Shown: positions 8,424 to 16,684, counted from the first letter of the stretch. The stretch is 21,306 nucleotides of DNA from CAZCZR01 sp964503455 (GCA_964503455.1 CAZCZR010000029.1:1-21306), one strand, 5' to 3'. Notes: generated from the letters alone by a model not told the origin. Numbers and translations are program-made.

Positions 8424-10717
8424 TATTTCTTATTTTTATCCTTATCCTTATCCTTGTCTTTGCTTTTGTCTTTTTTCTTCTTCTTTTTATCCTTGTTTTT
8501 CTTTGCAATATCTCCGGTGCGGTTTTTTGAGGAGTGCTTTATTACGCGCTTCAAAAGCTTGAGCGAGGAATCCTTTGCAAGGACAAAATCAATGCTGCGC
8601 GTCTGAAGATCGCAGCTTGCCACAACGATATTGACCGTATCGCCTATCTGATATACCTTTCTTGTTTTCTCGCCGGTGATCGAAGCGCTGCTTTCGGAGT
8701 ATATATAAAAGTCGTCCGTCATATTTTCAAACCGTATAAGACCCTCGGCGCCGTTTTCAAGCTCCACAAATATACCGAAAGAGGCAACGGAGGAGATCAC
8801 GCCCTCAAATTCCTCGCCGACGTGCCTTGACATATATGCCGCGATCATCAGATCATCGGCTTCGCGCTCGGCGTGTTCGGCGGACACTTCCATATCGCTC
8901 GACTGCGCCGCCGCAAGGGCGGTAAAGCTTTTCAAAGCCGACACGCGCTTTTCGGACATATTGCCGGAGATAAATTCTTTCAGTATGCGATGCACCGCGA
9001 GATCGGGGTAACGGCGTATCGGCGAGGTGAAATGACAGTAGTACTTTGCCGCAAGACCGAAATGCCCCTTGTTTTCGGGCGAATACGCCGCTTTCATAAG
9101 AGAGCGAAGCATAGTGGAGGCTATAGGGCGCTCGTTGGGCGTTCCCTGAACGGCTTCAAGTATGCGCTGAAGCTCTTTCGGATGCACTCCCGCGTCACCG
9201 CCTACGCGGCCTTTTATTTTCAGTCCGAAATTCTGTATGAACGCATTGAATGAGCTTATCTTATCCGCGGAAGGCGCCTCGTGTATTCTGTATACAAACG
9301 GCAGCTCGGACCAAAATGCGTACTCCGCCACGGTTTCGTTTGCGGCAAGCATAAATTCCTCTATAATGCGCTCGGATGCGCCGCGGACATTTTTGACAAT
9401 ATCGGTCGGCGAACCGTTTTCATCGGTGACGATCTTCGTTTCGGGAAAGTCAAACTGTATAGCGCCGCGCCTGTCGCGTTTTTCGCGGAGTATTGCCGCA
9501 AGCTCCTCCATTGTTTCGAGGTCGGACAGAATGTGGGAATATTTGTTCCTCAGCGTTTCGTTGCCTGAGAGGATCTCATTCACGTTATTGTAAGTCATTC
9601 TTTCCTTGGAACGTATAACCGATTCGCGAATGGTATGCGAAACCACCTCGCCGGAAGAGTTTATGTCCATTATGACCGAGAGCGTAAGCCTGTCCGTTCC
9701 GGGATTAAGGCTGCATATGCCGTTTGAAAGCTTTACCGGCAGCATTGGTATCACGCGGTCGGGAAGATACACGCTGGTGGCGCGGCGGTACGCCTCGCTG
9801 TCAAGAGCGGAGCCCTCGCGCACATAATGCGTCACATCGGCTATATGAACTCCCAGACGGTAAATTCCGTCGGGAAGAACCGAAACTGACACCGCGTCAT
9901 CAAAATCTCTTGCGTCGTCGCCGTCTATGGTGAACACCATTTCGCCGCGAAGATCGAGCCTGCCCCGCATATCGGCGGGGTCAACGGACAGAGGGACGCG
10001 ATCCGCATCCTCAATGGTTTCCGCGTCAAATTCGGTTTTGATACCGTTTGAGAAAATTATAGCGTCTATGCAGCTTTTAAGTGAAGCGCCGTCGCCCATA
10101 ACGGTAAGCAGCCTGCCGAATACCTTGCCGTTGTCCTTGTATTCGGTTATCTCGGCGGCGGCTCTTTCGCCGATCTGTGCGCCGAGAGACTGATCGGACG
10201 GTATGCGCACCTGCGCATAAATGCGCGGATCATCGGGACGCAGACGCAGTATGCCTTCTTTTTCCTTAATAATAATGCCGGTCACCGTTTCGTTGGCGCG
10301 GTGAAGAATCTTTTCGATATGTCCCTCGCTGCGCGAACGGTTCGGGTCATAGCCGTCGATACATACGATAACTCTGTCCCCGTGCAAGGCGTTAAGCATA
10401 TGATCGCCGGATACATAAATATCCTCGGTGCTGCCGTCATCGGGACGGACAAAACCGAAAAATCCGCGCCTGTTGCAGGAAAGTATGCCCGTCAAATGCT
10501 TGTTATCCTCCTCAGTGGCAAATATTCTGCCCTTTTTTGTGATAAAGATCTTACCTTCCTCCTCAAGCGATGAAATGACCGCAAGAAAGTCCTCCTCGCG
10601 GTCGGCGGGGACGTCGAGTACGGCGAAAAGCTCCTTCATCTTCAGGGGGATATATTCCTTTGAGCGTATATATGCAAGTATTTTTGTTTTCTTTTCGTTA
10701 AGAAGTTCGGTATCCAT
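8423..10717 (-). CDS. rnr: Ribonuclease R
   Basis: 764 aa. Processive 3'-5' exoribonuclease that degrades structured RNA and takes part in rRNA and tmRNA-linked quality control. Domains in order: winged-helix start (about 1-70), two cold-shock OB domains (about 75-240), RNB catalytic domain with the metal-binding TIDGDDARDFDD stretch (263-274; Asp265, Asp271, Asp273, Asp274 match the four catalytic aspartates of E. coli RNase R), and an S1 domain beginning GEEFEGVISSVASFGIFVEL. The C-terminus is a Lys/Asp repeat tail ending KDKDKDKDKNKK. The start has AAAGGATGA upstream at suitable distance. In many Firmicutes rnr sits with secG and smpB; here it is followed by an rRNA methyltransferase-type gene, still an RNA-metabolism pairing. 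Transcription starts from the promoter at 10793-10821. Confidence 0.96.
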   Translation of the reverse strand: MDTELLNEKKTKILAYIRSKEYIPLKMKELFAVLDVPADREEDFLAVISSLEEEGKIFITKKGRIFATEEDNKHLTGILSCNRRGFFGFVRPDDGSTEDIYVSGDHMLNALHGDRVIVCIDGYDPNRSRSEGHIEKILHRANETVTGIIIKEKEGILRLRPDDPRIYAQVRIPSDQSLGAQIGERAAAEITEYKDNGKVFGRLLTVMGDGASLKSCIDAIIFSNGIKTEFDAETIEDADRVPLSVDPADMRGRLDLRGEMVFTIDGDDARDFDDAVSVSVLPDGIYRLGVHIADVTHYVREGSALDSEAYRRATSVYLPDRVIPMLPVKLSNGICSLNPGTDRLTLSVIMDINSSGEVVSHTIRESVIRSKERMTYNNVNEILSGNETLRNKYSHILSDLETMEELAAILREKRDRRGAIQFDFPETKIVTDENGSPTDIVKNVRGASERIIEEFMLAANETVAEYAFWSELPFVYRIHEAPSADKISSFNAFIQNFGLKIKGRVGGDAGVHPKELQRILEAVQGTPNERPIASTMLRSLMKAAYSPENKGHFGLAAKYYCHFTSPIRRYPDLAVHRILKEFISGNMSEKRVSALKSFTALAAAQSSDMEVSAEHAEREADDLMIAAYMSRHVGEEFEGVISSVASFGIFVELENGAEGLIRFENMTDDFYIYSESSASITGEKTRKVYQIGDTVNIVVASCDLQTRSIDFVLAKDSSLKLLKRVIKHSSKNRTGDIAKKNKDKKKKKKDKSKDKDKDKDKNKK
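8436..8453 (-). repeat. Hexanucleotide repeat encoding the RNase R tail
   Basis: Three perfect tandem TTATCC units on the plus strand (GGATAA on the coding strand), with further degenerate units up to about 8500. They encode the Lys-Asp tail of RNase R. Copy-number change would keep the reading frame and alter only tail length. Confidence 0.8.
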
Positions 10718-10775
10718 AGAATAATATCATCCTTTCGCACCGGTCGGGATATGGTTTTTTTGGCGTTTTTGTATT

Positions 10776-10789
10776 TTTAAGCGCTTACA
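10776..10789 (-). promoter_or_regulatory. cre-like (CcpA-type) operator at the rnr start site
   Basis: On the minus strand the site reads TGTAAGCGCTTAAA, matching the cre consensus TGWAANCGNTNWCA at all but one position (A in place of C near the end). Its core TAAGCGCTTA (10778-10787) is a perfect palindrome. It overlaps the predicted rnr transcription start near 10786, a position where CcpA binding normally represses. Binding is inferred. Confidence 0.45.
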
Positions 10790-10792
10790 TTT

Positions 10793-10821
10793 ATTGTACA
10801 CCAATCCGACGTTAAATACAA
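10793..10821 (-). promoter_or_regulatory. Sigma-A promoter of rnr
   Basis: Minus strand: TTGTAT (10816-10821), 17-base spacer, TACAAT (10793-10798). Predicted start near 10786, leader of about 70 bases. Confidence 0.65.
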
Positions 10822-10892
10822 GCGGAAATTGCTAAAATATCCGTTTTGTACAAAAAAATAAAGGGCAAAATAAAGAAAATAAGCAAAAAGAC

Positions 10893-10921
10893 TTGACGAG
10901 TCAAAGTTTATGGTGTATAAT
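10893..10921 (+). promoter_or_regulatory. Sigma-A promoter of secD-secF
   Basis: TTGACG (10893-10898), 17-base spacer, TATAAT (10916-10921). The -35 lies within an inverted repeat TTGAC-GA-GTCAA (10893-10904). Predicted start near 10928. Confidence 0.8.
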
Positions 10922-10935
10922 ATTGTGGTAATTGA

Positions 10936-10990
10936 CAGCCGGCGGAGCTTCGGCTGGCAGGACCTGTGCGCACGGCATACGGACGGGTCC
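10936..10990 (+). other. Structured 5' leader of secD
   Basis: Two adjacent hairpins in the secD leader: CAGCCG (10936-10941) with CGGCTG (10951-10956), and an 8-base-pair stem GGACCTGT (10960-10967) with ACGGGTCC (10983-10990), loop of 15. Neither is followed by a T run, so they are not terminators. The composition is much richer in GC than the flanking DNA. No known riboswitch class was recognised. Confidence 0.5.
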
Positions 10991-11019
10991 GGAATAAAAC
11001 GAAAGGAATGATTTTTCGA

Positions 11020-12312
11020 ATGAAGAAAAAAAGTATTGTGATACTTTCTTTAGTCGTTATTCTTGCGCTTGCGCTCAACTATGTGGCATTTTTGGGCTTT
11101 AACATAGCGGGCTACAGCTATGGCGGAATGTTGGATGAAGAAAAGGGTATCAGAAAAGGTATTGACCTTGCCGGCGGCTCGGTTATTACCTTCCAGGCGG
11201 ATTCGGAAAACCCGACCGACGAACAGATGGACGTCGTTGAGGCTATTTTCCAGACACGTCTTACAAATGCCGGTTACACAGAGGCAAAGATCTCAAAGAG
11301 CGAGGGCGGCAAAATAACCGTTGAAATACCTTCGGTATTTGAAACGGACGAGGCCGCAAGCCTTCTCGGCTCAATGGCGAAGCTTACCTTTACCGACGCT
11401 GACGGAAACGTTGTGCTTGACGGCGCTACCGACATTAAGGACGCCAATTACCGTTACGGCCAGGTCAGCGAGGGTTCAAACTCTCAGCCCTATGTAGAGG
11501 TTGAATTTACCTCCGAGGCAAGAGAGAAGTTCGCAAGCGCGACGGCTGCCGCTGTGGCGCAAAGCTCGGCAAACAAGAATTACATATCCATTAAAATGGA
11601 TGATACGATCATCTCATCGCCGAGAGTAAGCGAAACGATCAATTCGGAGAGCTGTGTTATAACGGGTCAGTTCACCACGGAAGAAGCTCAGGCTCTTGCA
11701 AATCAGATAAAGTCCGGTCAGCTTCCGTTCAACCTGACGGTCATCACGCAGGAAACCGTAGGCGCGGAGCTTGGAGAGACCGCGCTTCCGAAGAGCTTGC
11801 TTGCGGCGGGCATCGGCGTTTTGCTTATAATGCTGTTCATGGTCATTATGTACAGAATAACGGGTCTTATAGCTGATATATCGCTTCTTATATATGTAGG
11901 CTTGATAGGCTTGGTTCTCGGAGTGATGCACGTAAACCTCAGCCTTTCGGGTATAGCGGGTATCGTGCTTTCGATAGGTATGGCAGTGGACGCGAACGTT
12001 ATCATATTTGAAAGAATGAAAGAGGAGCTGCGTCTGGGCAAGACCATAAAGGCAAGCGTTGACGCAGGCTTTAACAAGGCGTTCTCGGCGATTGTTGACT
12101 CGAACGTTACAACGATCATCACCTGCGTTGTGCTTTACGCTTCGGGCATAGGCACAGTAACAGGATTTGCCACGACTTTGGGTATCGGCGTTGTGCTCAG
12201 TATGTTCACGGCTATCGTTATCACAAAGTTCCTTCTCAAGCAGCTTGTGGGTATCGGAGTAAAGAACAGAAAGCTCTTTTACGCGTATAAGAACAAGGGA
12301 GGTGCGGAATAA
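11020..12312 (+). CDS. secD: Protein translocase subunit SecD
   Basis: 430 aa. Membrane subunit of the SecDF complex, which uses the proton gradient to help pull proteins out of the SecYEG channel. An N-terminal membrane segment (about 5-28) is followed by the SecD signature GIDLAGG (47-53), an extracytoplasmic P1-type region shorter than in E. coli, and five membrane helices in the C-terminal half. The ATG at 11020 is preceded by AAAGGA, 12 bases away; the in-frame ATG at 11008 touches that site and is rejected. It is first gene of secD-secF, with the stop and next start overlapping (TAATG). Confidence 0.95.
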   Translation: MKKKSIVILSLVVILALALNYVAFLGFNIAGYSYGGMLDEEKGIRKGIDLAGGSVITFQADSENPTDEQMDVVEAIFQTRLTNAGYTEAKISKSEGGKITVEIPSVFETDEAASLLGSMAKLTFTDADGNVVLDGATDIKDANYRYGQVSEGSNSQPYVEVEFTSEAREKFASATAAAVAQSSANKNYISIKMDDTIISSPRVSETINSESCVITGQFTTEEAQALANQIKSGQLPFNLTVITQETVGAELGETALPKSLLAAGIGVLLIMLFMVIMYRITGLIADISLLIYVGLIGLVLGVMHVNLSLSGIAGIVLSIGMAVDANVIIFERMKEELRLGKTIKASVDAGFNKAFSAIVDSNVTTIITCVVLYASGIGTVTGFATTLGIGVVLSMFTAIVITKFLLKQLVGIGVKNRKLFYAYKNKGGAE

Positions 12313-13223
12313 TGAAAAGCATAGCTACAGTAAAAAACAGATGGAAGGCGATCATTATTCCCGCGGTCATTATCATAGCAGGTATAATAATGTTTGCCGT
12401 TAAGGGCGGCTTTAACTATGACGTTGAGTTCATGGGCGGTATCAGGATGCAGATCGCTATGGGTACATCGGATTTCTCGCATGAGGATATAAAGACTCTT
12501 ATCAAGGACAAGACAGATGTTGACGCTATAGTTCAGACTTCGGGAGAGAATGCCGTTATAAAAACTCCTCCCGTTGACGAAACCAAGAAAATGGAGATAT
12601 TCAATGCCGTAAAGGACGAGTATTCACTGTCCGATGACGCGCTTTTGAACGCGCAGTCGGCTTCGGCAAGCTTCGGACGCGAAATACAGCAAAAAGCATT
12701 CACCTTTACGCTGCTCGCTATCATATGCATACTTATTTATATAGCGATACGTTTTGAATGGCGCTCGGCTATCATGGCTGTTATCGCGCTTATTATAAAC
12801 GTGCTTGTAATGATGGCTGTTTACGCGATCTCCTACATACCTCTGAACACGACGTTTATCGCGGCGATGCTCACAGTCGTGGGATATTCGATCAATAATA
12901 CCATCGTTATCTTTGACCGTATTCGCGAGAATATGAAAAAGACAAAGGGTCTTAAAGGCGCGTCTATCTCAACGACCGTTGACGAGAGTATAAGGGAGAG
13001 CATGGGCAGAACCATTAACTCGACCATAACAACTCTTATTACAATAGTTCTTTTGTACATCATCGGCGTATCGGCGGTAAAGGAATTTGCTCTGCCGCTT
13101 ATAGTCGGTATTGTTATCGGAGCGTACAGCTCAATATTCATTGCGGGACCTTTCTGGGGCGCATGGAAGGAAGCTGAAAAGAAGGCTAAGCTTGAAGCTA
13201 AGCAGACAAAGGGCAATAAGTGA
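12312..13223 (+). CDS. secF: Protein translocase subunit SecF
   Basis: 303 aa. Partner of SecD in the SecDF export complex. An N-terminal membrane segment (about 13-30) is followed by a short external domain starting YDVEFMGG (the SecF form of the signature) and five further helices; the helix-4 region VVGYSINNTIVIFDRIRENM is typical of SecF. GGGAGGTG ends a few bases before the ATG, within the end of secD, so translation initiates efficiently in addition to the one-base overlap. A strong terminator follows, so secDF is a two-gene operon. Split secD and secF, rather than the fused secDF of Bacillus, is common in Clostridia. Confidence 0.95.
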   Translation: MKSIATVKNRWKAIIIPAVIIIAGIIMFAVKGGFNYDVEFMGGIRMQIAMGTSDFSHEDIKTLIKDKTDVDAIVQTSGENAVIKTPPVDETKKMEIFNAVKDEYSLSDDALLNAQSASASFGREIQQKAFTFTLLAIICILIYIAIRFEWRSAIMAVIALIINVLVMMAVYAISYIPLNTTFIAAMLTVVGYSINNTIVIFDRIRENMKKTKGLKGASISTTVDESIRESMGRTINSTITTLITIVLLYIIGVSAVKEFALPLIVGIVIGAYSSIFIAGPFWGAWKEAEKKAKLEAKQTKGNK

Positions 13224-13237
13224 TCGCGCTTATAACG

Positions 13238-13275
13238 GCTCCCGCACCGCTTTTACGATGCGGGAGCATTGTTTT
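13238..13275 (+). terminator. Rho-independent terminator of secDF
   Basis: Perfect 9-base-pair stem GCTCCCGCA (13238-13246) and TGCGGGAGC (13259-13267), loop of 12, followed by ATTGTTTT. Confidence 0.85.
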
Positions 13276-13288
13276 ACAGACTTTATAC

Positions 13289-13319
13289 GTGACATAATAT
13301 GCATACAATTGTGTATAAT
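13289..13319 (+). promoter_or_regulatory. Possible second, upstream promoter for tig
   Basis: GTGACA (13289-13294) and TATAAT (13314-13319), but the 19-base spacer is longer than optimal. The near-palindrome ATACAATTGTGTAT (13303-13316) overlaps the -10. Confidence 0.3.
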
Positions 13320-13382
13320 ACTAAAGCAACAGCGCAAAGACAAATTTTATTTGTAAATATGTAAAAAAATTGCTCAAAACGA

Positions 13383-13411
13383 TTGAAATATTTACAGGTA
13401 TATGTTATAAT
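13383..13411 (+). promoter_or_regulatory. Sigma-A promoter of tig-clpP-clpX-lysA
   Basis: TTGAAA (13383-13388), 17-base spacer, TATAAT (13406-13411); predicted start near 13418, leader of about 35 bases to the ATG at 13453. No CIRCE or CtsR heptad operator was recognised nearby. Confidence 0.75.
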
Positions 13412-13452
13412 AAGGCGTATGTAAAAATTTCTAAATTAAGGAGAGTTATATA

Positions 13453-14739
13453 ATGGCAGTAAAAACCGAACAGATCGAAAAGAACCTGTCAAAGCTTACC
13501 TTCGAAGTGGATTACGAGGAGTTTGACAAGGAAATAAACAAGGTTTACAGGAAGAATGTCGGCAAGATAAATGTACAGGGCTTCAGAAAGGGCAAAGCGC
13601 CCAGAGCCATTATCGAAAAATTCTATGGCGCGAGCATATTTTACGAGGATGCCATAAACGCTCTTTTGCAGCAGGAATACCCCAAGGCTCTTGAGGAGAG
13701 CGGACTTGACGCTGTGGGAAAACCGGAGATAGACGTTGAGGATATAAAGAAGGGCGAGCCTGTAGTATTTGTCGCGCTGGTAACAACAAAACCCGAAGTG
13801 GAGCTCGGCGAATATAAGGGTATAGAGACAGACAAAATCGAGTATACTGTAACAGATGAAGATATTGCCAAGGATCTTGAAGCTTCGCAAAAGAAAAACG
13901 CAAGGCTTGTTCCCGTTGAGGACAGAGCCGCCGAGAACGGCGATATTGTTGAAATAAACTTTGAAGGCTTTGTTGACGGCGCCGCGTTTGAAGGCGGCAA
14001 GGGCGAGAATTACGATCTGGAGATCGGTTCGAACACGTTCATTCCGGGCTTTGAGGAGCAGCTTATAGGCGCCAAGACAAATGACCTTGTAGATGTTACC
14101 GTGACCTTCCCAGAGGATTATCACGCACCCGATCTCGCGGGCAAGGAAGCGGTGTTCAAGGTTACAGTAAACGATATAAAGACAAGAGAGCTTCCGGAGC
14201 TTGACGACGATTTCGCATCGGAGGTATCGGAGTTTGATACAATGTCTGAATTTAAAGAGGACATCAGAAAGCGTCTTGAACAGAATGCCGAGAACAAAGC
14301 CAAGTCCGAAACGGAAAACGCCGTTGTCACAAAAGTAGTAGAGAATGCCTCGGTTGATATTCCCGACGCTATGATCGAAATACAGCTTGATTACATTGTA
14401 AACGACATGGCGCAAAGACTTCAGTATCAGGGCATTACAATGGAGCAGTATCTGCAGATGACAAACTCAACGCCGGAAGAATTTCGCGCTCAGTTCAGAC
14501 AGCAGGCTGAAACACAGGTAAAGAACACTCTCGTGCTTGAGGCTATCGCAAAGGCCGAGAATATCGAGGTCGGCCCAGAGGAGCTGGAGCTTCATCTTGC
14601 GGATATGGCGAAGAAATACAATATGGAGATAGACAAGCTTAAGGAGATGCTTCCCGAAAGCGAGATTTCAAACATAAGAGGACAGATCAAGATAAACAAG
14701 ACAATAGATATGCTTGTAAACTTTGCTGTTGTAAAATAA
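13453..14739 (+). CDS. tig: Trigger factor
   Basis: 428 aa, normal family length. Ribosome-bound chaperone that meets nascent chains at the exit tunnel. The N-terminal ribosome-binding domain carries the signature GFRKGKAP (43-50); a central FKBP-type prolyl isomerase domain covers about 150-245 (GDIVEINFEGFVDGAAFEGG and the FIPGFEEQLIG stretch), and the rest is the helical chaperone domain. The start has AAGGAG 9 bases upstream. It is the first gene of a tig-clpP-clpX-lysA run, a common bacterial order up to clpX, linking folding of new chains with Clp proteolysis. A hairpin with six T lies between its stop and clpP and could reduce transcription of the following genes. Confidence 0.97.
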   Translation: MAVKTEQIEKNLSKLTFEVDYEEFDKEINKVYRKNVGKINVQGFRKGKAPRAIIEKFYGASIFYEDAINALLQQEYPKALEESGLDAVGKPEIDVEDIKKGEPVVFVALVTTKPEVELGEYKGIETDKIEYTVTDEDIAKDLEASQKKNARLVPVEDRAAENGDIVEINFEGFVDGAAFEGGKGENYDLEIGSNTFIPGFEEQLIGAKTNDLVDVTVTFPEDYHAPDLAGKEAVFKVTVNDIKTRELPELDDDFASEVSEFDTMSEFKEDIRKRLEQNAENKAKSETENAVVTKVVENASVDIPDAMIEIQLDYIVNDMAQRLQYQGITMEQYLQMTNSTPEEFRAQFRQQAETQVKNTLVLEAIAKAENIEVGPEELELHLADMAKKYNMEIDKLKEMLPESEISNIRGQIKINKTIDMLVNFAVVK

Positions 14740-14757
14740 TGACACAACGGGGTGCTT

Positions 14758-14796
14758 GCGGGGACATGGAGTCCTTGTGACTGCCCCTGCTTTTTT
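14758..14796 (+). terminator. Terminator-like hairpin between tig and clpP (candidate attenuator)
   Basis: GCGGGG (14758-14763) can pair with CCCC-T-GC (14784-14790, one bulged T); inside it AGTC (14770-14773) can pair with GACT (14779-14782). Six T follow directly (14791-14796) and the clpP ribosome site AGGAGG begins right after. This has the form of a weak intrinsic terminator placed inside an operon. Confidence 0.5.
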
Positions 14797-14809
14797 AGGA
14801 GGTTTTATC

Positions 14810-15394
14810 ATGAGTTTAGTACCTATGGTTGTGGAGCAGACTAACAGAGGAGAACGTTCCTACGACATTTTTTCAAGACTGCTTGAGGACAGAATAATAT
14901 TTTTGGGCGAGGAGGTCACCGACGCAAGCGCAAGCCTTGTTGTCGCGCAGCTTCTGTTCCTTGAAGCGAAGGATCCCGACAAAGACATACAGCTGTATAT
15001 AAACAGCCCCGGCGGCTCAGTCACCGCCGGCATGGCCATCTATGATACGATACAGTATATCAAGTGCGATGTTTCGACGATATGCGTCGGCATGGCGGCG
15101 TCGATGGGCGCGTTCCTGCTGGCTGCCGGAACAAAGGGCAAGAGATACGCTCTGCCGAACAGCGAGATCATGATCCATCAGCCTTTGGGCGGAATGCAGG
15201 GTCAGACAACGGATATGAAGATCCATGTTGACAGAATGGTCAAGATAAAAGAAAATCTGACTAAGATACTCAGCGAGAGAACGGGCAAGCCGTATGATGT
15301 TGTCGCGGGGGATACCGAGCGCGATAATTTCCTTTCAGCGGAGGAAGCTAAGGAATACGGACTTATCGACAGTGTTATAGCATATAAAAAGTAA
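14810..15394 (+). CDS. clpP: ATP-dependent Clp protease proteolytic subunit ClpP
   Basis: 194 aa from the ATG at 14810, which has a perfect AGGAGG 7 bases upstream; the frame is open upstream but without a ribosome site. Serine protease forming the tetradecameric Clp barrel. The catalytic triad is at the canonical positions: Ser98 in GMAASMG, His123 in MIHQPLGG, Asp172 in ERDNF; the oxyanion-loop motif NSPGGSV is at 65-71. Length and motifs are those of a complete, active ClpP. clpX follows after 12 bases, so protease and unfoldase are made together. It may be partly controlled by the hairpin just upstream. Confidence 0.98.
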   Translation: MSLVPMVVEQTNRGERSYDIFSRLLEDRIIFLGEEVTDASASLVVAQLLFLEAKDPDKDIQLYINSPGGSVTAGMAIYDTIQYIKCDVSTICVGMAASMGAFLLAAGTKGKRYALPNSEIMIHQPLGGMQGQTTDMKIHVDRMVKIKENLTKILSERTGKPYDVVAGDTERDNFLSAEEAKEYGLIDSVIAYKK

Positions 15395-15406
15395 GGAATA
15401 AAGAAC

Positions 15407-16684
15407 ATGGACAATATTATAAAAAAGCATTTCTGTTCTTTCTGCGGAAAGTCGGAGGATGAGGTATATAGGCTGCTGGTCGGTCCGAACGGGATATTTA
15501 TATGCGATGAGTGCGTAGATGTGTGCAACGCTATCCTCGGCAACAGTCAGGAGCCGGAGAAAAAGTATACCGGCGATCATTACGCCGCCGAGCTTCCGAA
15601 GCCGCATGAGATAAAGGAGTATCTTGATGAATATATCATCGGACAGGAAAGGGCAAAGAAGGTACTTTCCGTCGCTGTGTATAATCATTACAAGAGGATC
15701 AGTCATCTTGATATTGCGGATGCCGATGATACGGAGCTTCAAAAAAGCAACATTCTTATAATAGGTCCCACAGGAGCGGGAAAGACGTACCTCGTACAGA
15801 ATCTTGCCCGCATACTTAACGTGCCTATCGCGATAACTGACGCCACAAGTCTGACGGAGGCGGGTTATGTCGGCGAGGACGTGGAAAACATACTGCTGAA
15901 GCTTATTCAGGCTGCGGATTACGATATAGAAGCCGCCGAACGCGGTATAATATACATTGATGAGATAGATAAAATCGCCAGAAAGTCGGAAAATCCGTCG
16001 ATCACGCGCGATGTAAGCGGAGAGGGAGTACAGCAGGCGCTTCTGAAGATCATAGAGGGTACCGAAGCGTCCGTGCCGCCCCAGGGCGGAAGAAAGCATC
16101 CGCATCAGGAATTTTTGCAGATAGACACTACAAATATCCTTTTCATATGCGGCGGCGCCTTTGACGGTATAGAGCGCATAATAAGAAGACGCACAGGCAA
16201 AAAGGGACTTGGCTTCGGAGCCGAGATCGAGAGCAAAAAAACAGCCGATGTATCCGAGCTTTTGCATCAGCTTACGCCGAAGGATCTTTTAAAATTCGGT
16301 CTTATACCCGAATTTGTCGGCAGACTGCCTATGGTCGCGACTATAGATAAGCTTGACAAGGACACGCTTATCAGAATACTTAAAGAACCGAAAAATTCCC
16401 TTGTGAAGCAGTATCAGCTGCTTCTTAAGATGGACGGAGTACAGCTGGAATTTGACGATGACGCGCTTGACCTTGTGGCGGAGAAGGCGCTTGAAAGAAA
16501 CACAGGCGCGCGCGGACTTCGCTCGGTGATTGAGGAAACTATGACGGATATAATGTATGATATTCCCTCGGTTGAAAACGCCGATAAGGTCATTGTGACG
16601 CGCGATTGCGTCGAAAACAAAACGGCTCCGACTATCGTTTACCGCGAGAGGATTCCCATGTCCGAGGCGCTCAAGCTGGACTGA
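15407..16684 (+). CDS. clpX: ATP-dependent Clp protease ATP-binding subunit ClpX
   Basis: 425 aa. AAA+ unfoldase that feeds substrates into ClpP. The N-terminal zinc domain has Cys10, Cys13, Cys33 and Cys36; Walker A is GPTGAGKT (120-127), Walker B IIYIDE (181-186), pore-1 loop GYVG (153-156), RKH loop at 229-231 and a ClpP-docking loop LGF (268-270, in place of the IGF of E. coli). The sensor-2 region is GARGLRS near the C-terminus. The start is supported by homology of the zinc domain and by AAGGA that overlaps the clpP stop. lysA follows 23 bases downstream where lon is often found in other Firmicutes. Confidence 0.98.
   Translation: MDNIIKKHFCSFCGKSEDEVYRLLVGPNGIFICDECVDVCNAILGNSQEPEKKYTGDHYAAELPKPHEIKEYLDEYIIGQERAKKVLSVAVYNHYKRISHLDIADADDTELQKSNILIIGPTGAGKTYLVQNLARILNVPIAITDATSLTEAGYVGEDVENILLKLIQAADYDIEAAERGIIYIDEIDKIARKSENPSITRDVSGEGVQQALLKIIEGTEASVPPQGGRKHPHQEFLQIDTTNILFICGGAFDGIERIIRRRTGKKGLGFGAEIESKKTADVSELLHQLTPKDLLKFGLIPEFVGRLPMVATIDKLDKDTLIRILKEPKNSLVKQYQLLLKMDGVQLEFDDDALDLVAEKALERNTGARGLRSVIEETMTDIMYDIPSVENADKVIVTRDCVENKTAPTIVYRERIPMSEALKLD

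Larger units (their letters stand above)
10718..11019. other. Divergent intergenic region rnr / secD
   Basis: 302 bases without a supported gene. It contains the rnr promoter with a cre-like palindrome (minus strand), an A-rich stretch at about 10845-10890, the secD promoter (plus strand) and a secD leader of about 90 bases with two hairpins. The frame upstream of secD is open back to 10936, but no ribosome site supports translation there. Confidence 0.7.

Noticed and set aside
10966..11019. N-terminal extension or leader peptide in frame with secD from a GTG
   Set aside because: No ribosome site precedes it, it falls inside the leader hairpin, and the added residues do not resemble a SecD N-terminus.
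13276..13452. CtsR or CIRCE heat-shock operators before tig
   Set aside because: No GGTCAAA-type heptad pair and no TTAGCACTC/GAGTGCTAA inverted repeat is present.
13489..14415. 308-codon open frame antisense to tig
   Set aside because: Lies wholly opposite a clear trigger factor gene, has no ribosome site or recognisable domain, and reads as a low-complexity mirror of the coding strand.
15335..16267. 310-codon open frame antisense to clpX
   Set aside because: Opposite strand of an intact clpX; no family resemblance and no start signal.
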